Of a stretch of 64,000 nucleotides of DNA, positions 52,644 to 61,741 are shown piece after piece. The position numbers were made by a program, and so were the translations under genes. Under the pieces are notes generated by a model that was not told the origin of the DNA, did no database searches, and saw nothing but the letters and a program-made list of their open reading frames with translations. This DNA is from Planctomycetota bacterium (lineage in GTDB: Bacteria; Planctomycetota; UBA1135; GCA-002686595): NCBI GenBank assembly GCA_029259595.1, contig JAJDEW010000045.1, forward strand, positions 105,073 to 169,072, given 5' to 3'. Each line of letters starts with the position of its first letter. Positions within the stretch are counted from its first letter, which is position 1.

Positions 52644-54170
52644 ATGTGGATGCTTCTCTTCTGTCTCTCCTGCCCCGTTTCCTTCGGATCTGCGACCGCC
52701 ATGGAGACCGGAGCGGTCGCCGCCGTCCTCGCGCCGGACGACACCGACGACGAGTACAAGCGCCGTCGGAAGGAAGCCGGTGACGACACCGAGAAGTTGT
52801 GGTCGCTCGTCAACTGGTGCGAAGCCCAGGGCCTCTCGAGCAAGCGCCGCACGTGCCTGAACGACATCGTCAAGCTCGACCCCGACGACAAGAAGGCCCA
52901 CGAGCTCCTCGGTCACGTCGAGCACGACGGCGAGTGGTTCAAGTCCGAGCGGGCGCTCACGGCTCATCTTCGCAAGCTGGAACGGGAGCAGACCAAGGAA
53001 GCGGAGCGCATGGCGAAGGAGCGCGGTTGGGTGCGCTACAAGGACCAGTGGGTCGATCCCGCCGACATCCCGCGCCTCGAGAAGGGTTGGATTCGGACCG
53101 AGGACGGCGAGTGGATGGACCCCGAGGAGTACGAGAAGCTCCAGAACGGTTGGATTCGCCAGGACCTCGAATGGGTGGCGCCCGACGAGATCGCGAAGAT
53201 GAACGAGGGCCTCTGGAAGTGCGGCAACGAGTGGCTCGCACTCGACGCGGCCGACACGTACCACGCGCGTCTCGACCGACCCTGGCGCATTCCCGGCAAG
53301 GCCGTGCTGCTCTACACGACACTCGATCGCACGAACGCCGAGCTGGCGATGCGCCGCTGCAACGAAGCCTACGAGGATCTCACGCGCATCGTCGGCATCA
53401 CACCCGGCTCGAAGCCGGCCGTGTTCGTCGCGTCGTCCGTCGAGCAGTACAAGGAACTGGCCGGTGCCGTCGACTGGAACGGTTGGTCCTCCGTGCACGG
53501 CGCGTTTCACGCGCTCGGTTGGATGGAAGACGGTCGCTTTCGTGGGGGAGGTGTCTGCTACTGGGATCCCACGACCGACGCCGGCGTTCGCTTCGGAAAC
53601 CTGTGGTCACGCCACGCGACCGCACACTCCTTCCTGGAAGCGCTCGATCCGAGCGACGAAGCCTACGCGGCGTTCACGGCCAAGCGTGAGGAAGCCGGCG
53701 AAGAGGGCGGCGACCGTCCGCCCGGCGCGGACTTCGACAACGACGCCTTCTGGGAAGAGAAGCTCCTGCCGATGTGGTTGCGATACGGCGCGGCCGCGTA
53801 CGTCGAGCGCTACTACGAAGACGAGCTCGACGACAACCCGTGGTGGACGCGCAAGTGGTCGATCGCGAACATCGAGAATCGCGGCGGGCTCGACCCGCTC
53901 GACAAGATCTGGGAGTTCGAGCTCTCGGTGGACGACCCCGAAGGTTCGGGCAGGCTCATCAACGAAGCCGGTTTGATCGTCGCCTTCGTCGTCGACGGCG
54001 GTTGCGCTCCGGTCATGAAGAAGCACGAGGCGGTCAAGGAGGCCTTCCTGGCCGCGCAGGGTGCGCGCGACGATCCGAAGGTTCGCAAGGACTTGCTCAA
54101 GGCTCTCGAGGGCCTCGAGAAGGAAATCGACAAGAACTCGAAGGACCTGCGGGCCTTCATGCAGGGCTGA
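52644..54170 (+). CDS. Secreted protein with tandem Trp-rich repeats and a protease-like C-terminal region
   Basis: 508 residues from the ATG at 52644. A short signal peptide (WMLLFCLSCPVSFGSATA) is present. Residues about 90-200 carry five imperfect units of about 22 residues built on G-W-hR-x4-EW-x-DPxE: RGWVRYKDQWVDPADIPRLE, GWIRTEDGEWMDPEEYEKLQ and GWIRQDLEWVAPDEIAKMNE. The C-terminal 280 residues resemble tetratricopeptide-associated DUF1570-like proteins in layout (VFVASSVEQYKELAGAV, YWDPTTDAGVRFGNLWSRHA) but lack an HExxH motif. The function is unknown. It is followed 17 bp later by another secreted protein. Confidence 0.72.
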   Translation: MWMLLFCLSCPVSFGSATAMETGAVAAVLAPDDTDDEYKRRRKEAGDDTEKLWSLVNWCEAQGLSSKRRTCLNDIVKLDPDDKKAHELLGHVEHDGEWFKSERALTAHLRKLEREQTKEAERMAKERGWVRYKDQWVDPADIPRLEKGWIRTEDGEWMDPEEYEKLQNGWIRQDLEWVAPDEIAKMNEGLWKCGNEWLALDAADTYHARLDRPWRIPGKAVLLYTTLDRTNAELAMRRCNEAYEDLTRIVGITPGSKPAVFVASSVEQYKELAGAVDWNGWSSVHGAFHALGWMEDGRFRGGGVCYWDPTTDAGVRFGNLWSRHATAHSFLEALDPSDEAYAAFTAKREEAGEEGGDRPPGADFDNDAFWEEKLLPMWLRYGAAAYVERYYEDELDDNPWWTRKWSIANIENRGGLDPLDKIWEFELSVDDPEGSGRLINEAGLIVAFVVDGGCAPVMKKHEAVKEAFLAAQGARDDPKVRKDLLKALEGLEKEIDKNSKDLRAFMQG

Positions 54171-54187
54171 GCCCGAGAACGAACCCC

Positions 54188-56266
54188 ATGCTGTCTCTCC
54201 TCGCGCTACTCGCTCCGGCGTTTGCCAACACGACCGATCACGCGGCGCTCCACCCGCGCGACGCCTTCCTCTACCTCGAAGCTCCCGAGCTGCAGAGCTT
54301 CTTCGAGCACTATCCCGAGGCGCGGCTGCAACGTTTCTTGGCGGATCCCGCGATCAAGAACCTGGGCGATTCGGCGGGGATCGAGCTGAAGCTCGACCTG
54401 GTCCGGGTCCTCGGCGACTTCCTCGACACCGTGTTGCAGACGACGGGGTCGAGCGCCTCGATCCGCGGCGCACGCACCTTCTCGCTCTCCGCGCGCTTGC
54501 CGAGCGCCACGACACCGACCAGCGTCCAGATCGTCGTGGACTTCGTCGGGGTCGACGCCTTGAACGAAGTCACGGGCTTCGCCGTCTCCGCCCTGGAGCT
54601 CGAGCCGAGCTCGGACGCGTTGCCCGGCTTTCGCAGCTGGGCCGCCGCCGAGGCCTTCGGTGCGACGATCAGCTTGCACGCCGCCGAGCAACGCCTGGTC
54701 GTGCTCGTCAACGCGACGCAGGACGATCTGGCGGCACGCCTCACCCGACCCGGCGGCCTCGCGACGGACGCGGAGTACGTGGCGGTGAACAAGGGACTGA
54801 GCGCGTCGAGCGGAGCGTCGGGAACGGTGTTCGCGAGTCTCTTCCACCGCAGCTCGCTCCTGGAAGGTCTCGTGCGTTTGTTGCAAAGGTCGCCCGAGCT
54901 CGAAGCTCTCCGCGACCGCTGGACCCCCTTCGTGGGGCAGAAGCTCTGGCGGATGGAGCTCGTCGACGGCGTGTTCCGTTCGCACGCCTTCGGACCACGC
55001 CCCGACGAGGACGTGTCGCTCTTCTCGGGCGGCCCCGTCGCGAAGAGCGAGCTGTGGTCGCGCTTGCCGGCCGATGCGATGGCGGTCTTCGGCGGGACGT
55101 GGAACGCGAACACGCTGAACGCGACCCTGAGCGAGGCGTTGCAAGGGGCCCAGGCCCTCGGCGAGGTCCGCCTCGGCGAGCAAGAGTCGGCATCGCTCGC
55201 ACGGCTCGCGGCGAGCCTCGGACCCGATGCCGTCGGCTACAGCCAACCGCTCAAGGGCCTCGGCCTGCCGCAGGCCTTCCTGTGGGTCAGCCTGCGCGAT
55301 GAGGCAGCCTTCCTGACGGAGGCCGCGGCCTGGACGGAGCGCATCGGCTCGCTCGTGCCCGGCATCGAGGGCGAGACCAAGGAGTACCGCGTCAAGGACG
55401 AGCGCCTGGATGAACGGATCAAGATCCCGATCACGTCCTTCCGTCTGCCCCAAGCGTGGGACCCGGGCGTGCCCGGACTCGCTCTGAACCCGGCCTACGC
55501 GATCGTCGACGGCACCCTCCTCGCCAGTCCGAGCGCCCAGCACCTGAAGCGCGAGTTGAAGCGGCTCTATCGTCTGCCCGAAGAGGGCGACGCGGTCTGG
55601 AACGCGCATCCGCTTCCGGCCGACGCGCGCACTTTGATCTGGTTCGATTGGTCCGCGTTGCTGGGAGGTCTCGTGAACCTGGGCAAGTCGATGGGCGCCC
55701 TGGCCGGTGTCGAACAGAAGCTCCTGAACGCGCTCCCCGACGAGGAACTCTTCCGCCGCTACTTCGTTCCGACCGTGAACGTCACGCGTGCGACGAAGGA
55801 GGGCCTCGTCGTCGACCACACCTCGTTCTTCGGTCCCGAGGTCTGGGCCGCGCCGTTGTATCTGGTCGGCTTCTTCTTCCTCATCGAGCAACCCTGGGAG
55901 GGAGGGATCGGTGGTGGTTCGCCGACCGCACGACCGGTGGCCGAACCTGCACCGCCGGCGGAGCCGGTCTTGGACGGTCGAGCGGACACGGACTCGACCC
56001 AGAACGCGCTCGACAGCGTGCGCGTCGGCATCGAGATCTATCGCATCGACACCGGCACGCTGCCCACCGCGCTCGACGACCTGAATGGAACGTCGCAGTC
56101 CTTCCCCGACGGGTATCTCGGGGGTGGCACCGTTCCGGACGACGCCTGGGGCCACGCGCTCCTGTTCGAGGCGCAGGCCGACGGCAGCTACCGGTTGTGG
56201 TCGATGGGGGCGAACGGAATCGACGAACAGGGCGGAGGCGATGACGTCGAAAGCGGTCGTGACTGA
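54188..56266 (+). CDS. Large secreted protein with C-terminal GspG (pseudopilin) core domain
   Basis: 692 residues with a short signal peptide (MLSLLALLAPAFA). Residues about 20-580 form an unrecognised region with repeated helix-strand patterns (DAFLYLEAPELQSFFEHYPE, VAVNKGLSASSGASGTVFAS, WSRLPADAMAVFGGTWNANT), reminiscent of planctomycete DUF3352-like proteins. Residues about 595-690 match the type II pseudopilin GspG core: IEIYRIDTGTLPTALDDLNG, DDAWGHALLFEAQADGSYRL and SMGANGIDEQGGGDDVESGR, but without the N-terminal pilin helix. The role is unknown. It overlaps the acyltransferase gene by 26 bp. Confidence 0.75.
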   Translation: MLSLLALLAPAFANTTDHAALHPRDAFLYLEAPELQSFFEHYPEARLQRFLADPAIKNLGDSAGIELKLDLVRVLGDFLDTVLQTTGSSASIRGARTFSLSARLPSATTPTSVQIVVDFVGVDALNEVTGFAVSALELEPSSDALPGFRSWAAAEAFGATISLHAAEQRLVVLVNATQDDLAARLTRPGGLATDAEYVAVNKGLSASSGASGTVFASLFHRSSLLEGLVRLLQRSPELEALRDRWTPFVGQKLWRMELVDGVFRSHAFGPRPDEDVSLFSGGPVAKSELWSRLPADAMAVFGGTWNANTLNATLSEALQGAQALGEVRLGEQESASLARLAASLGPDAVGYSQPLKGLGLPQAFLWVSLRDEAAFLTEAAAWTERIGSLVPGIEGETKEYRVKDERLDERIKIPITSFRLPQAWDPGVPGLALNPAYAIVDGTLLASPSAQHLKRELKRLYRLPEEGDAVWNAHPLPADARTLIWFDWSALLGGLVNLGKSMGALAGVEQKLLNALPDEELFRRYFVPTVNVTRATKEGLVVDHTSFFGPEVWAAPLYLVGFFFLIEQPWEGGIGGGSPTARPVAEPAPPAEPVLDGRADTDSTQNALDSVRVGIEIYRIDTGTLPTALDDLNGTSQSFPDGYLGGGTVPDDAWGHALLFEAQADGSYRLWSMGANGIDEQGGGDDVESGRD

Positions 56267-56990
56267 AGGCGGCGTCCCCGCGACGCCCACCAAGCGCGTC
56301 CGCAAGCGCCGCGGCCGCCTGTGGAAGCGGACGCGGCGCGGCATCGGCAATGCGCTCCTGCCGATCTTCGCGCCGACTCTGCTCAGCCGGTTGTCGGCTT
56401 CGTGGCGACTCGAGGAGATCGGGGCCGAGCACTGGGACGAAGGCATGCGCCGGCCCGGTCGTCTCGTGACCCTGTGGCACGGTCGCATGCTCGTCCCGAT
56501 CCCACGTCACCGCGATTCGGGTCACAAGGTCCTGGTCTCTCCGTCCGACGACGGCTCGATCGCCTGCCGCATGCTGGGCTACTTCGGCTACAAGACGATT
56601 CGCGGTTCGTCGAGCAAGCGACCGGCGAAGGCTCTGCGCGAGATGCTCAACGAGCTGCAGAAGGGCGGGACGATCGGCATCACGCCCGACGGTCCGCGCG
56701 GTCCGCGTCACACCGTGAATCCCGGCGCGGCCTGGATGGCGCGCGCGACGGGCTATCCGATCCTGACGGTCGGCTGCGCCACCGACTCTGCGTGGCACCT
56801 GAACAGCTGGGACGAATTCACGATCCCCAAGCCGCGCGCGCGCGTCGTCCTGGTGTACGGCAAGCCGATCTACGTCGAGTCCGACGCCCCGGACTCCGCC
56901 ATCGCAGAAGCCACCGAAGAGATGGGACAGCGCCTGCTCGAAGCAGAGCGCGTCGGCTTCGCGCACCTCGGCCTGGAACCGGACTGGTGA
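56241..56990 (+). CDS. DUF374 lysophospholipid acyltransferase-like protein
   Basis: 249 residues from the ATG at 56241, with GGAGG just upstream inside the preceding gene. DUF374 motifs are TLWHGRMLVPIP, SPSDDGSIACRMLGYFGYKT, IRGSSSKRPAKALREMLNEL and GGTIGITPDGPRGPRHTVNP. The family is related to the LpxL/PlsC acyltransferases and may acylate lipid A or other membrane lipids. The N-terminal 40 residues are very basic. It overlaps the DUF72 gene by a GTGA. With kdsD, kdsC and the Lpt fusion elsewhere in the window, a lipid A role is plausible but unproven. Confidence 0.86.
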   Translation: MTSKAVVTEGGVPATPTKRVRKRRGRLWKRTRRGIGNALLPIFAPTLLSRLSASWRLEEIGAEHWDEGMRRPGRLVTLWHGRMLVPIPRHRDSGHKVLVSPSDDGSIACRMLGYFGYKTIRGSSSKRPAKALREMLNELQKGGTIGITPDGPRGPRHTVNPGAAWMARATGYPILTVGCATDSAWHLNSWDEFTIPKPRARVVLVYGKPIYVESDAPDSAIAEATEEMGQRLLEAERVGFAHLGLEPDW

Positions 56991-57874
56991 TTCGCGTCGG
57001 ACCCGCCGGCTGGTCCTATGCGGACTGGGAGGGCAGTGTCTATCCGCGTACGAAGCCGCGTGGCTTCCACCCGTTGCCACACCTCGCGCGCTTCGTCGAC
57101 GTGATCGAGCTGAACGGGACGTTCTACGGCATGCCCCAGGCCGAACACGCCGCGCGCTGGGTTCAGCTCGTGCGCGACCGGGACCGCTTTCGGTTCACGG
57201 CCAAGCTACATCGCTCCTTCACGCACGAGGAGCTGCCCGAGGACGCCAGGCTGGAACGCCTGGCAGCGAGCTTCCTGGACGGGATCGCTCCTCTGCGCGC
57301 GAGCGGCAAGTTGGCCGGCCTCCTGGCCCAGTTCCCCCACTCGTTTCGGTGGAGCGAACGAGCGCGCGGACGACTCGCGCGTCTGGCACGGCTCTTCGCC
57401 GCCGAGCGTCCGATCCTGGAAGTGCGCCACCGTTCCTTCTACGAGCCCGACGTGCTGCGAGCGCTGGCGGACGACGGCTGGTCGCTCGCGCGCCTCGATC
57501 TGCCCTTCGCGCACGACCATCCACCGGCCGACGCGCCGACCTTCGGTCCGCTCGGCTACCTGCGCCTGCACGGACGCAACCGCGCGGCCTGGTTCGACGG
57601 CAAGGCCGGTCGCGACCAACGCTACGACTACCTCTACGATCCGCACGAGATCCACGAGCTCGCCGCCGTCGCGCGCCGCTTGGCTCAGGGTCACGACGAG
57701 ACCTACGTCATCACCAACAACCACTTCTCCGGCAAAGCCGTCGCCAACGCGCTCGAGCTGTCAGCCGAGCTCGGTGACGAGCGACCGTTCGCCCCGCCGG
57801 AGCTCGTGCGGGCCTATCCTCGTCTCACGAACGTCACTCGGCCCCTCGGCCAGGGATCTCTCTTCACGTCATGA
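56987..57874 (+). CDS. DUF72 (YecE-like) TIM-barrel protein
   Basis: 295 residues starting at a GTG that overlaps the acyltransferase stop. DUF72 features are IRVGPAGWSYADWEGSVYP, FVDVIELNGTFYGMP, FRFTAKLHRSFTHE, GLLAQFPHSF, ILEVRHRSFY, YLRLHGRN and YDPHEIHELA, then VITNNHFSGKAVANALEL. The biochemical activity of the family is not established. Its stop overlaps the hydrolase ATG by four bases, so the acyltransferase, DUF72 and hydrolase genes form one coupled unit. Confidence 0.9.
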   Translation: MIRVGPAGWSYADWEGSVYPRTKPRGFHPLPHLARFVDVIELNGTFYGMPQAEHAARWVQLVRDRDRFRFTAKLHRSFTHEELPEDARLERLAASFLDGIAPLRASGKLAGLLAQFPHSFRWSERARGRLARLARLFAAERPILEVRHRSFYEPDVLRALADDGWSLARLDLPFAHDHPPADAPTFGPLGYLRLHGRNRAAWFDGKAGRDQRYDYLYDPHEIHELAAVARRLAQGHDETYVITNNHFSGKAVANALELSAELGDERPFAPPELVRAYPRLTNVTRPLGQGSLFTS

Positions 57875-58755
57875 CGAAACTGCGCGTCACCGAATTCCGT
57901 TCGTTTCAACTCGATGACGAAGACGACCCGGAGCGCATCGTGCGCGGTCGGGTCGAGTTTCCGGCTGGTGCGGAGTCGAGCGGACGCTCGTTCCCGCACG
58001 TGCTCATCGCGCACGGCTTCAAGGGCTTCATGCACTGGGGCTTCTTTCCCGAGCTCTCGCGCCGGATCGCCAGTCAGGGCTGCATCGCCGTCAGCTTCAA
58101 CATGTCCGGCAGCGGTATCGGCCCCGACCTCGAGACGTTCACCGAAGAGGAGGCCTTCGCGAAGAACTCGTTCTCGCGTCAGCTCGAGGACTTGAACACC
58201 GTCCGGGCCTTCCTGCAGTCCGGCGCCCTGCCCGTCGTGGATTGCGATCGGGGTGCGGTCTTCGGCCACAGCATGGGGGGCGGCATGGCGCTCTTGTTCG
58301 CGCCCGAGCACCGCGAGTTCGAGCGCGTGGCCACGTGGGCCGCGATCTCGAAGGTGCAACGCTACGACGCTGCGACGATCGCAACTTGGCGCGCGGACGG
58401 CTCGCTGCCGGTCGTGAATGCGCGCACCGGTCAGGTCCTGCGACTGGGGCTCTCCTGGCTCGAGGACATCGATGCGAACGCGGACGCGCTCGACATCCGC
58501 GCCGCTGCTGCCAACGCGCGCGTTCCCACGCTGCTCGTGCACGGCACGGCCGACGAGTCAGTGGCCTTCGCCGAGGCCGAGGTCCTCGCCCAGGCGGGCT
58601 CCGAACACGTTCGCCTCGAGGCGGTCGCGGGCGCCGGCCACACGTTCGGCGCACGCCATCCGCTCACGGACATCGAGCCGACCTTGGACCGTGTCCTCGA
58701 CTTGACCGTGGCGCATCTCGTCGAGCCGTTCCTCGATCCTGCCGCGAATCTGTGA
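57871..58755 (+). CDS. Alpha/beta hydrolase
   Basis: 294 residues. The nucleophile elbow is VFGHSMGGGMALLFAPEHRE (Ser of GHSMGG). The acid is probably the Asp in LLVHGTADESVAFAEAE, and the histidine is in AVAGAGHTFGARHPL. The oxyanion region is HVLIAHGFKGFMHWGFFPEL. It is cytosolic, without a signal peptide. The dienelactone-hydrolase-like or acyl-peptidase-like group gives no substrate. It is the last gene of the coupled trio, 31 bp before the TPR gene. Confidence 0.87.
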   Translation: MTKLRVTEFRSFQLDDEDDPERIVRGRVEFPAGAESSGRSFPHVLIAHGFKGFMHWGFFPELSRRIASQGCIAVSFNMSGSGIGPDLETFTEEEAFAKNSFSRQLEDLNTVRAFLQSGALPVVDCDRGAVFGHSMGGGMALLFAPEHREFERVATWAAISKVQRYDAATIATWRADGSLPVVNARTGQVLRLGLSWLEDIDANADALDIRAAAANARVPTLLVHGTADESVAFAEAEVLAQAGSEHVRLEAVAGAGHTFGARHPLTDIEPTLDRVLDLTVAHLVEPFLDPAANL

Positions 58756-58786
58756 CCCGAACGGGCTCCGGGGTAGAAGGGATGGC

Positions 58787-60130
58787 ATGAGTCGAAGCGC
58801 TCTGGCAGCTCTGGCAGCTCTGGTGATCGGGTTCGGCTTCGGGTGGCTCTTCGCGCGGCTCGTCGACGGCGGGGAACGGCCCGCGCGCGCAGTCGTGACG
58901 GTGGAGCCTTCGAGCGAGGCCAGCGTCGAGGCACAGGCGAAGGCCGGGGCGCCCGCTCGAAGACCACCCGCCAGCGCGCAGCAGCGAAGGCCGCGTCCGT
59001 CGAGCGTCGCGCGGTCCGCCGAGCCGGAGCTCGAGTCCGGGAGCAGCGAGCTCTTCGGGAGCCTCGAAGCCGCATGGCGCGCAGGTCGACTGGGGAACGA
59101 CGAGGCACTCTTGGCGTGGATCGTGCGCGGGCACCTCGAGGCCCACGATCCGCGCGCGGCGTTCGCCTTGCTCGAGCGGCAGGCCGCGCGCTCGGCAGCG
59201 CTCTATCGGGAGACCGCGGCGGAGTTTTTGGCCCAGGGAGATCGCGTGCGTGCGCTCGCGTCGTTCCTGCGGGCCCTCGATCTGGACCCCGGCGATCGCG
59301 AGGCCTTGCACGCGCTCGTGCGGCTCGCTCCGGATGAAGCGCTCACTCGTCTTCCTGCCCTCGCGCAAGCGGACGTGTTCGGGCGCAAGGCCTGGGCGGA
59401 TTTGGCGAACGAACTCGCGCGCCAGGGCCAGACGCAGGAAGCCCTGGGGTTGGCCAACCAGATCCTGGCCGCGGATCCGAACGATGATTCGGCCCTGGCC
59501 CTCCTGGGAAAGCTCGACCCGCAGGGAGCCGAGGCCCTCCTGCGCGCGCGCCTGGCGGCGGGCGAGGACGACGTCCGAACGACGGGACAACTGGCGAACC
59601 TCCTCGAGCGCGAAGCCCGCGGCCCCGAGGCGGCCCGCTTGATCGTGGATGTCCTCGAGCGCTCGAGCGCGACGGAGGCCGACGTCGGTCTCTTGCCGTG
59701 GTCCCTGATCGGGGCCAGTGTCACGGACGCGCACGACTGGTTCCTCGAGGCCTATCCCCTCGACCAGGTCGACCCCGCCGGCATGCAGCTCTGGGGTCTG
59801 ACGGGGGATGCCTTCCTGGAGGCGGGCGACCTCGAAGGCGCGTTGGATGCCTGGGAGCGCGCGGTCCTGGTGGCTCCCTCGGATCCGAGCGAATGGATCG
59901 CGAGCCTGCGGGAGCACGCGCCCGAGCGTCTGGTCGGCCTGCTCGAGCGGCGCGTACGCGCCCAGGCGGACGCGGAATCGCGGGGCCTTTTGGGGGACGC
60001 GCTGTGGAACGCGCAGCGCCAGCGCGAGGCGCTGGAGGCCTGGTCGAGCGCACGTCGGCTCGACCCCGAGGACGGCCGCTGGCAGGAGCGGTTGGACGCC
60101 GTCGCCGCGGGACGGAGCCCGCTCGAGTGA
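58787..60130 (+). CDS. Membrane-anchored TPR-repeat protein
   Basis: 447 residues. An N-terminal helix (ALAALAALVIGFGFGWLFAR) is followed by an Ala/Pro/Arg-rich linker (about 30-80) and then helical repeats with TPR spacing: LYRETAAEFLAQGDRVRALA, SFLRALDLDPGDREALHAL, LANELARQGQTQEALGLANQ, ILAADPNDDSALALLGKL and WGLTGDAFLEAGDLEGALDA. It probably acts as a periplasmic scaffold. No specific partner can be named. It is preceded by 31 bp with GGGGTAGAAGGG as a possible ribosome site, and the glycosyltransferase follows after about 105 bp. Confidence 0.8.
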   Translation: MSRSALAALAALVIGFGFGWLFARLVDGGERPARAVVTVEPSSEASVEAQAKAGAPARRPPASAQQRRPRPSSVARSAEPELESGSSELFGSLEAAWRAGRLGNDEALLAWIVRGHLEAHDPRAAFALLERQAARSAALYRETAAEFLAQGDRVRALASFLRALDLDPGDREALHALVRLAPDEALTRLPALAQADVFGRKAWADLANELARQGQTQEALGLANQILAADPNDDSALALLGKLDPQGAEALLRARLAAGEDDVRTTGQLANLLEREARGPEAARLIVDVLERSSATEADVGLLPWSLIGASVTDAHDWFLEAYPLDQVDPAGMQLWGLTGDAFLEAGDLEGALDAWERAVLVAPSDPSEWIASLREHAPERLVGLLERRVRAQADAESRGLLGDALWNAQRQREALEAWSSARRLDPEDGRWQERLDAVAAGRSPLE

Positions 60131-60235
60131 TCCGCGCGCTCCCTGGCCCGCAAAACCCGGCGTCCGTGTCGCGGAAAGTCGAGGGTTTCGTACCGACGGA
60201 CTCCGGACAGGGCCGGAATCGCTCCGCGTGGTAGT

Positions 60236-61720
60236 TTGCCGCGCTGCACCCCGCGCAAGCCTGCTTTGGACCTCGACCTCCTCATCTCCTCGCTCTACCT
60301 CGCGACCCTGGTCCTGCTCGGGATCTGGGGGGCGCACCGCGTCTGGATGGTCCGGTGCTTTCGTTGGGAAGAAGCCGTCGAGGGCACGGAGCCGGGCGCG
60401 GGCGAGCTTCCGCTGGTCACCGTCCAGCTGCCGTTGTTCAACGAACGCACGGTGGCGCGTCGGCTCCTCGAAGCCGTCGCGGGGCTCGACTATCCGCGCG
60501 AGCGGCTCGAGATCCAGGTGCTCGACGATTCGACGGACGAGACCCGCGGGATCGTGGACGACGAGATCAGGGCGCTCGTTGCGCGCGGCATCGACGCAAA
60601 GGTGCTCCGACGTGCGGACCGGACGGGCTACAAGGCCGGTGCCCTCGACTTCGGGATGCTACGGGCGCGCGGCGAGCTCTTGTGTGTTTTCGACGCCGAC
60701 TTCCTGCCGCCGGCCGATTTCCTGCAGCGCATGGTGCGAGCCTTCGACGACCCCGGGGTGGGGATGGCGCAGGCCCGCTGGGATCACGCGAACCGTGACG
60801 AAAGCACGCTCACCCGTGCGCAAGCGACGCTGCTCGACGGGCACTTCGTGGTCGAGCACAAGGTGCGCTTCGACGAGGGCCTCTTCTTCAACTTCAACGG
60901 GACCGCTGGCATTTGGCGTCGCGAGACGATTCGTGCGGCCGGAGGCTGGCAGCACGACACGCTGACCGAGGATCTGGACCTGTCGTACCGCGCGCAGCTC
61001 GCAGGTTGGCGCTTCGTCTACGTGCCGCTGGTCGCGGCGCCCGCGGAGGTCCCGCCGGATATCGCGGCCTTCAAGTCACAGCAACACCGCTGGGCCAAGG
61101 GCAGCGTGCAAGTGGCGCGCAAGCTTGGCGGACGCATCCTGCGAGCGCCGATTCCCGTGCGCCAAAAGCTCGAGGCCTTCACGCACCTCACGGGCAACAC
61201 GGGTTATCCCCTGGTGCTCGCAGTCTCGGTGCTGTTGCCGTTGTCGGTCCGTCAGCACGCGGCCTTCATGGGCGTGGGACATCTCCTGATCTTCCTGCTC
61301 TGCACCTGCTCGGTCATCCTCTTCTACGACACGAGTCAGCGGGCGCTCGGCCGCGGACTGGCCCAGCGGCTCCGCGACGTGCCCGCCGCGATGTCCCTGG
61401 GCATCGGCATGTGCGTCAGCCAGACACGCGCCGTGCTCGAGGGTTTGTTCGGCGCGACCGGTGAGTTCGTCCGAACACCGAAGCGCGGCGACGCTCCGAA
61501 GAACGCCGCCGCGACCTATCTCATCCGTTTGCACGGACTGCCGGGCATCGAGCTCGCCCTCGCCGTGTGGTTCAGCTGGGGCATCGCGAACGCGATCCAT
61601 CACCGCATGTGGGGGTCGTTGCCCTTCTTGCTTCTGTTCCTGACCGGATTCGCCTGGGTCGGGACGCTCTCGCTCACCTCGTGGTGGCGCTTGGTCGCGT
61701 CTCGACGAGCCCGGGCCTGA
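60236..61720 (+). CDS. Processive GT2 glycosyltransferase (cellulose/mannan synthase-like)
   Basis: About 494 residues if started at the TTG at 60236. A second TTG at 60266 is equally possible. One helix precedes the GT-A domain. The processive GT2 motifs are present: VTVQLPLFNERTVARRLLEA, VLDDSTDETR, VFDADFLPP (DxD), LTEDLDLSYRAQLAG (TED) and QQHRWAKGS (QxxRW). At least four C-terminal helices follow (LAVSVLLPLSVRQHAAFMGV, HLLIFLLCTCSVILFYD). It polymerises or transfers a sugar from a nucleotide donor at the membrane, closest in motif pattern to CslA/ceramide-glucosyltransferase-like enzymes. No BcsB-like partner is adjacent. Confidence 0.87.
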   Translation: MPRCTPRKPALDLDLLISSLYLATLVLLGIWGAHRVWMVRCFRWEEAVEGTEPGAGELPLVTVQLPLFNERTVARRLLEAVAGLDYPRERLEIQVLDDSTDETRGIVDDEIRALVARGIDAKVLRRADRTGYKAGALDFGMLRARGELLCVFDADFLPPADFLQRMVRAFDDPGVGMAQARWDHANRDESTLTRAQATLLDGHFVVEHKVRFDEGLFFNFNGTAGIWRRETIRAAGGWQHDTLTEDLDLSYRAQLAGWRFVYVPLVAAPAEVPPDIAAFKSQQHRWAKGSVQVARKLGGRILRAPIPVRQKLEAFTHLTGNTGYPLVLAVSVLLPLSVRQHAAFMGVGHLLIFLLCTCSVILFYDTSQRALGRGLAQRLRDVPAAMSLGIGMCVSQTRAVLEGLFGATGEFVRTPKRGDAPKNAAATYLIRLHGLPGIELALAVWFSWGIANAIHHRMWGSLPFLLLFLTGFAWVGTLSLTSWWRLVASRRARA

Positions 61721-61741
61721 ACGGCGGGCAGGTCGCGCGGT

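Noticed and set aside
54206..56488. A 760-residue open frame on the minus strand
   Set aside because: It is antisense to the signal-peptide/GspG-core gene and the acyltransferase. The translation is Arg/Gln-rich without domains.
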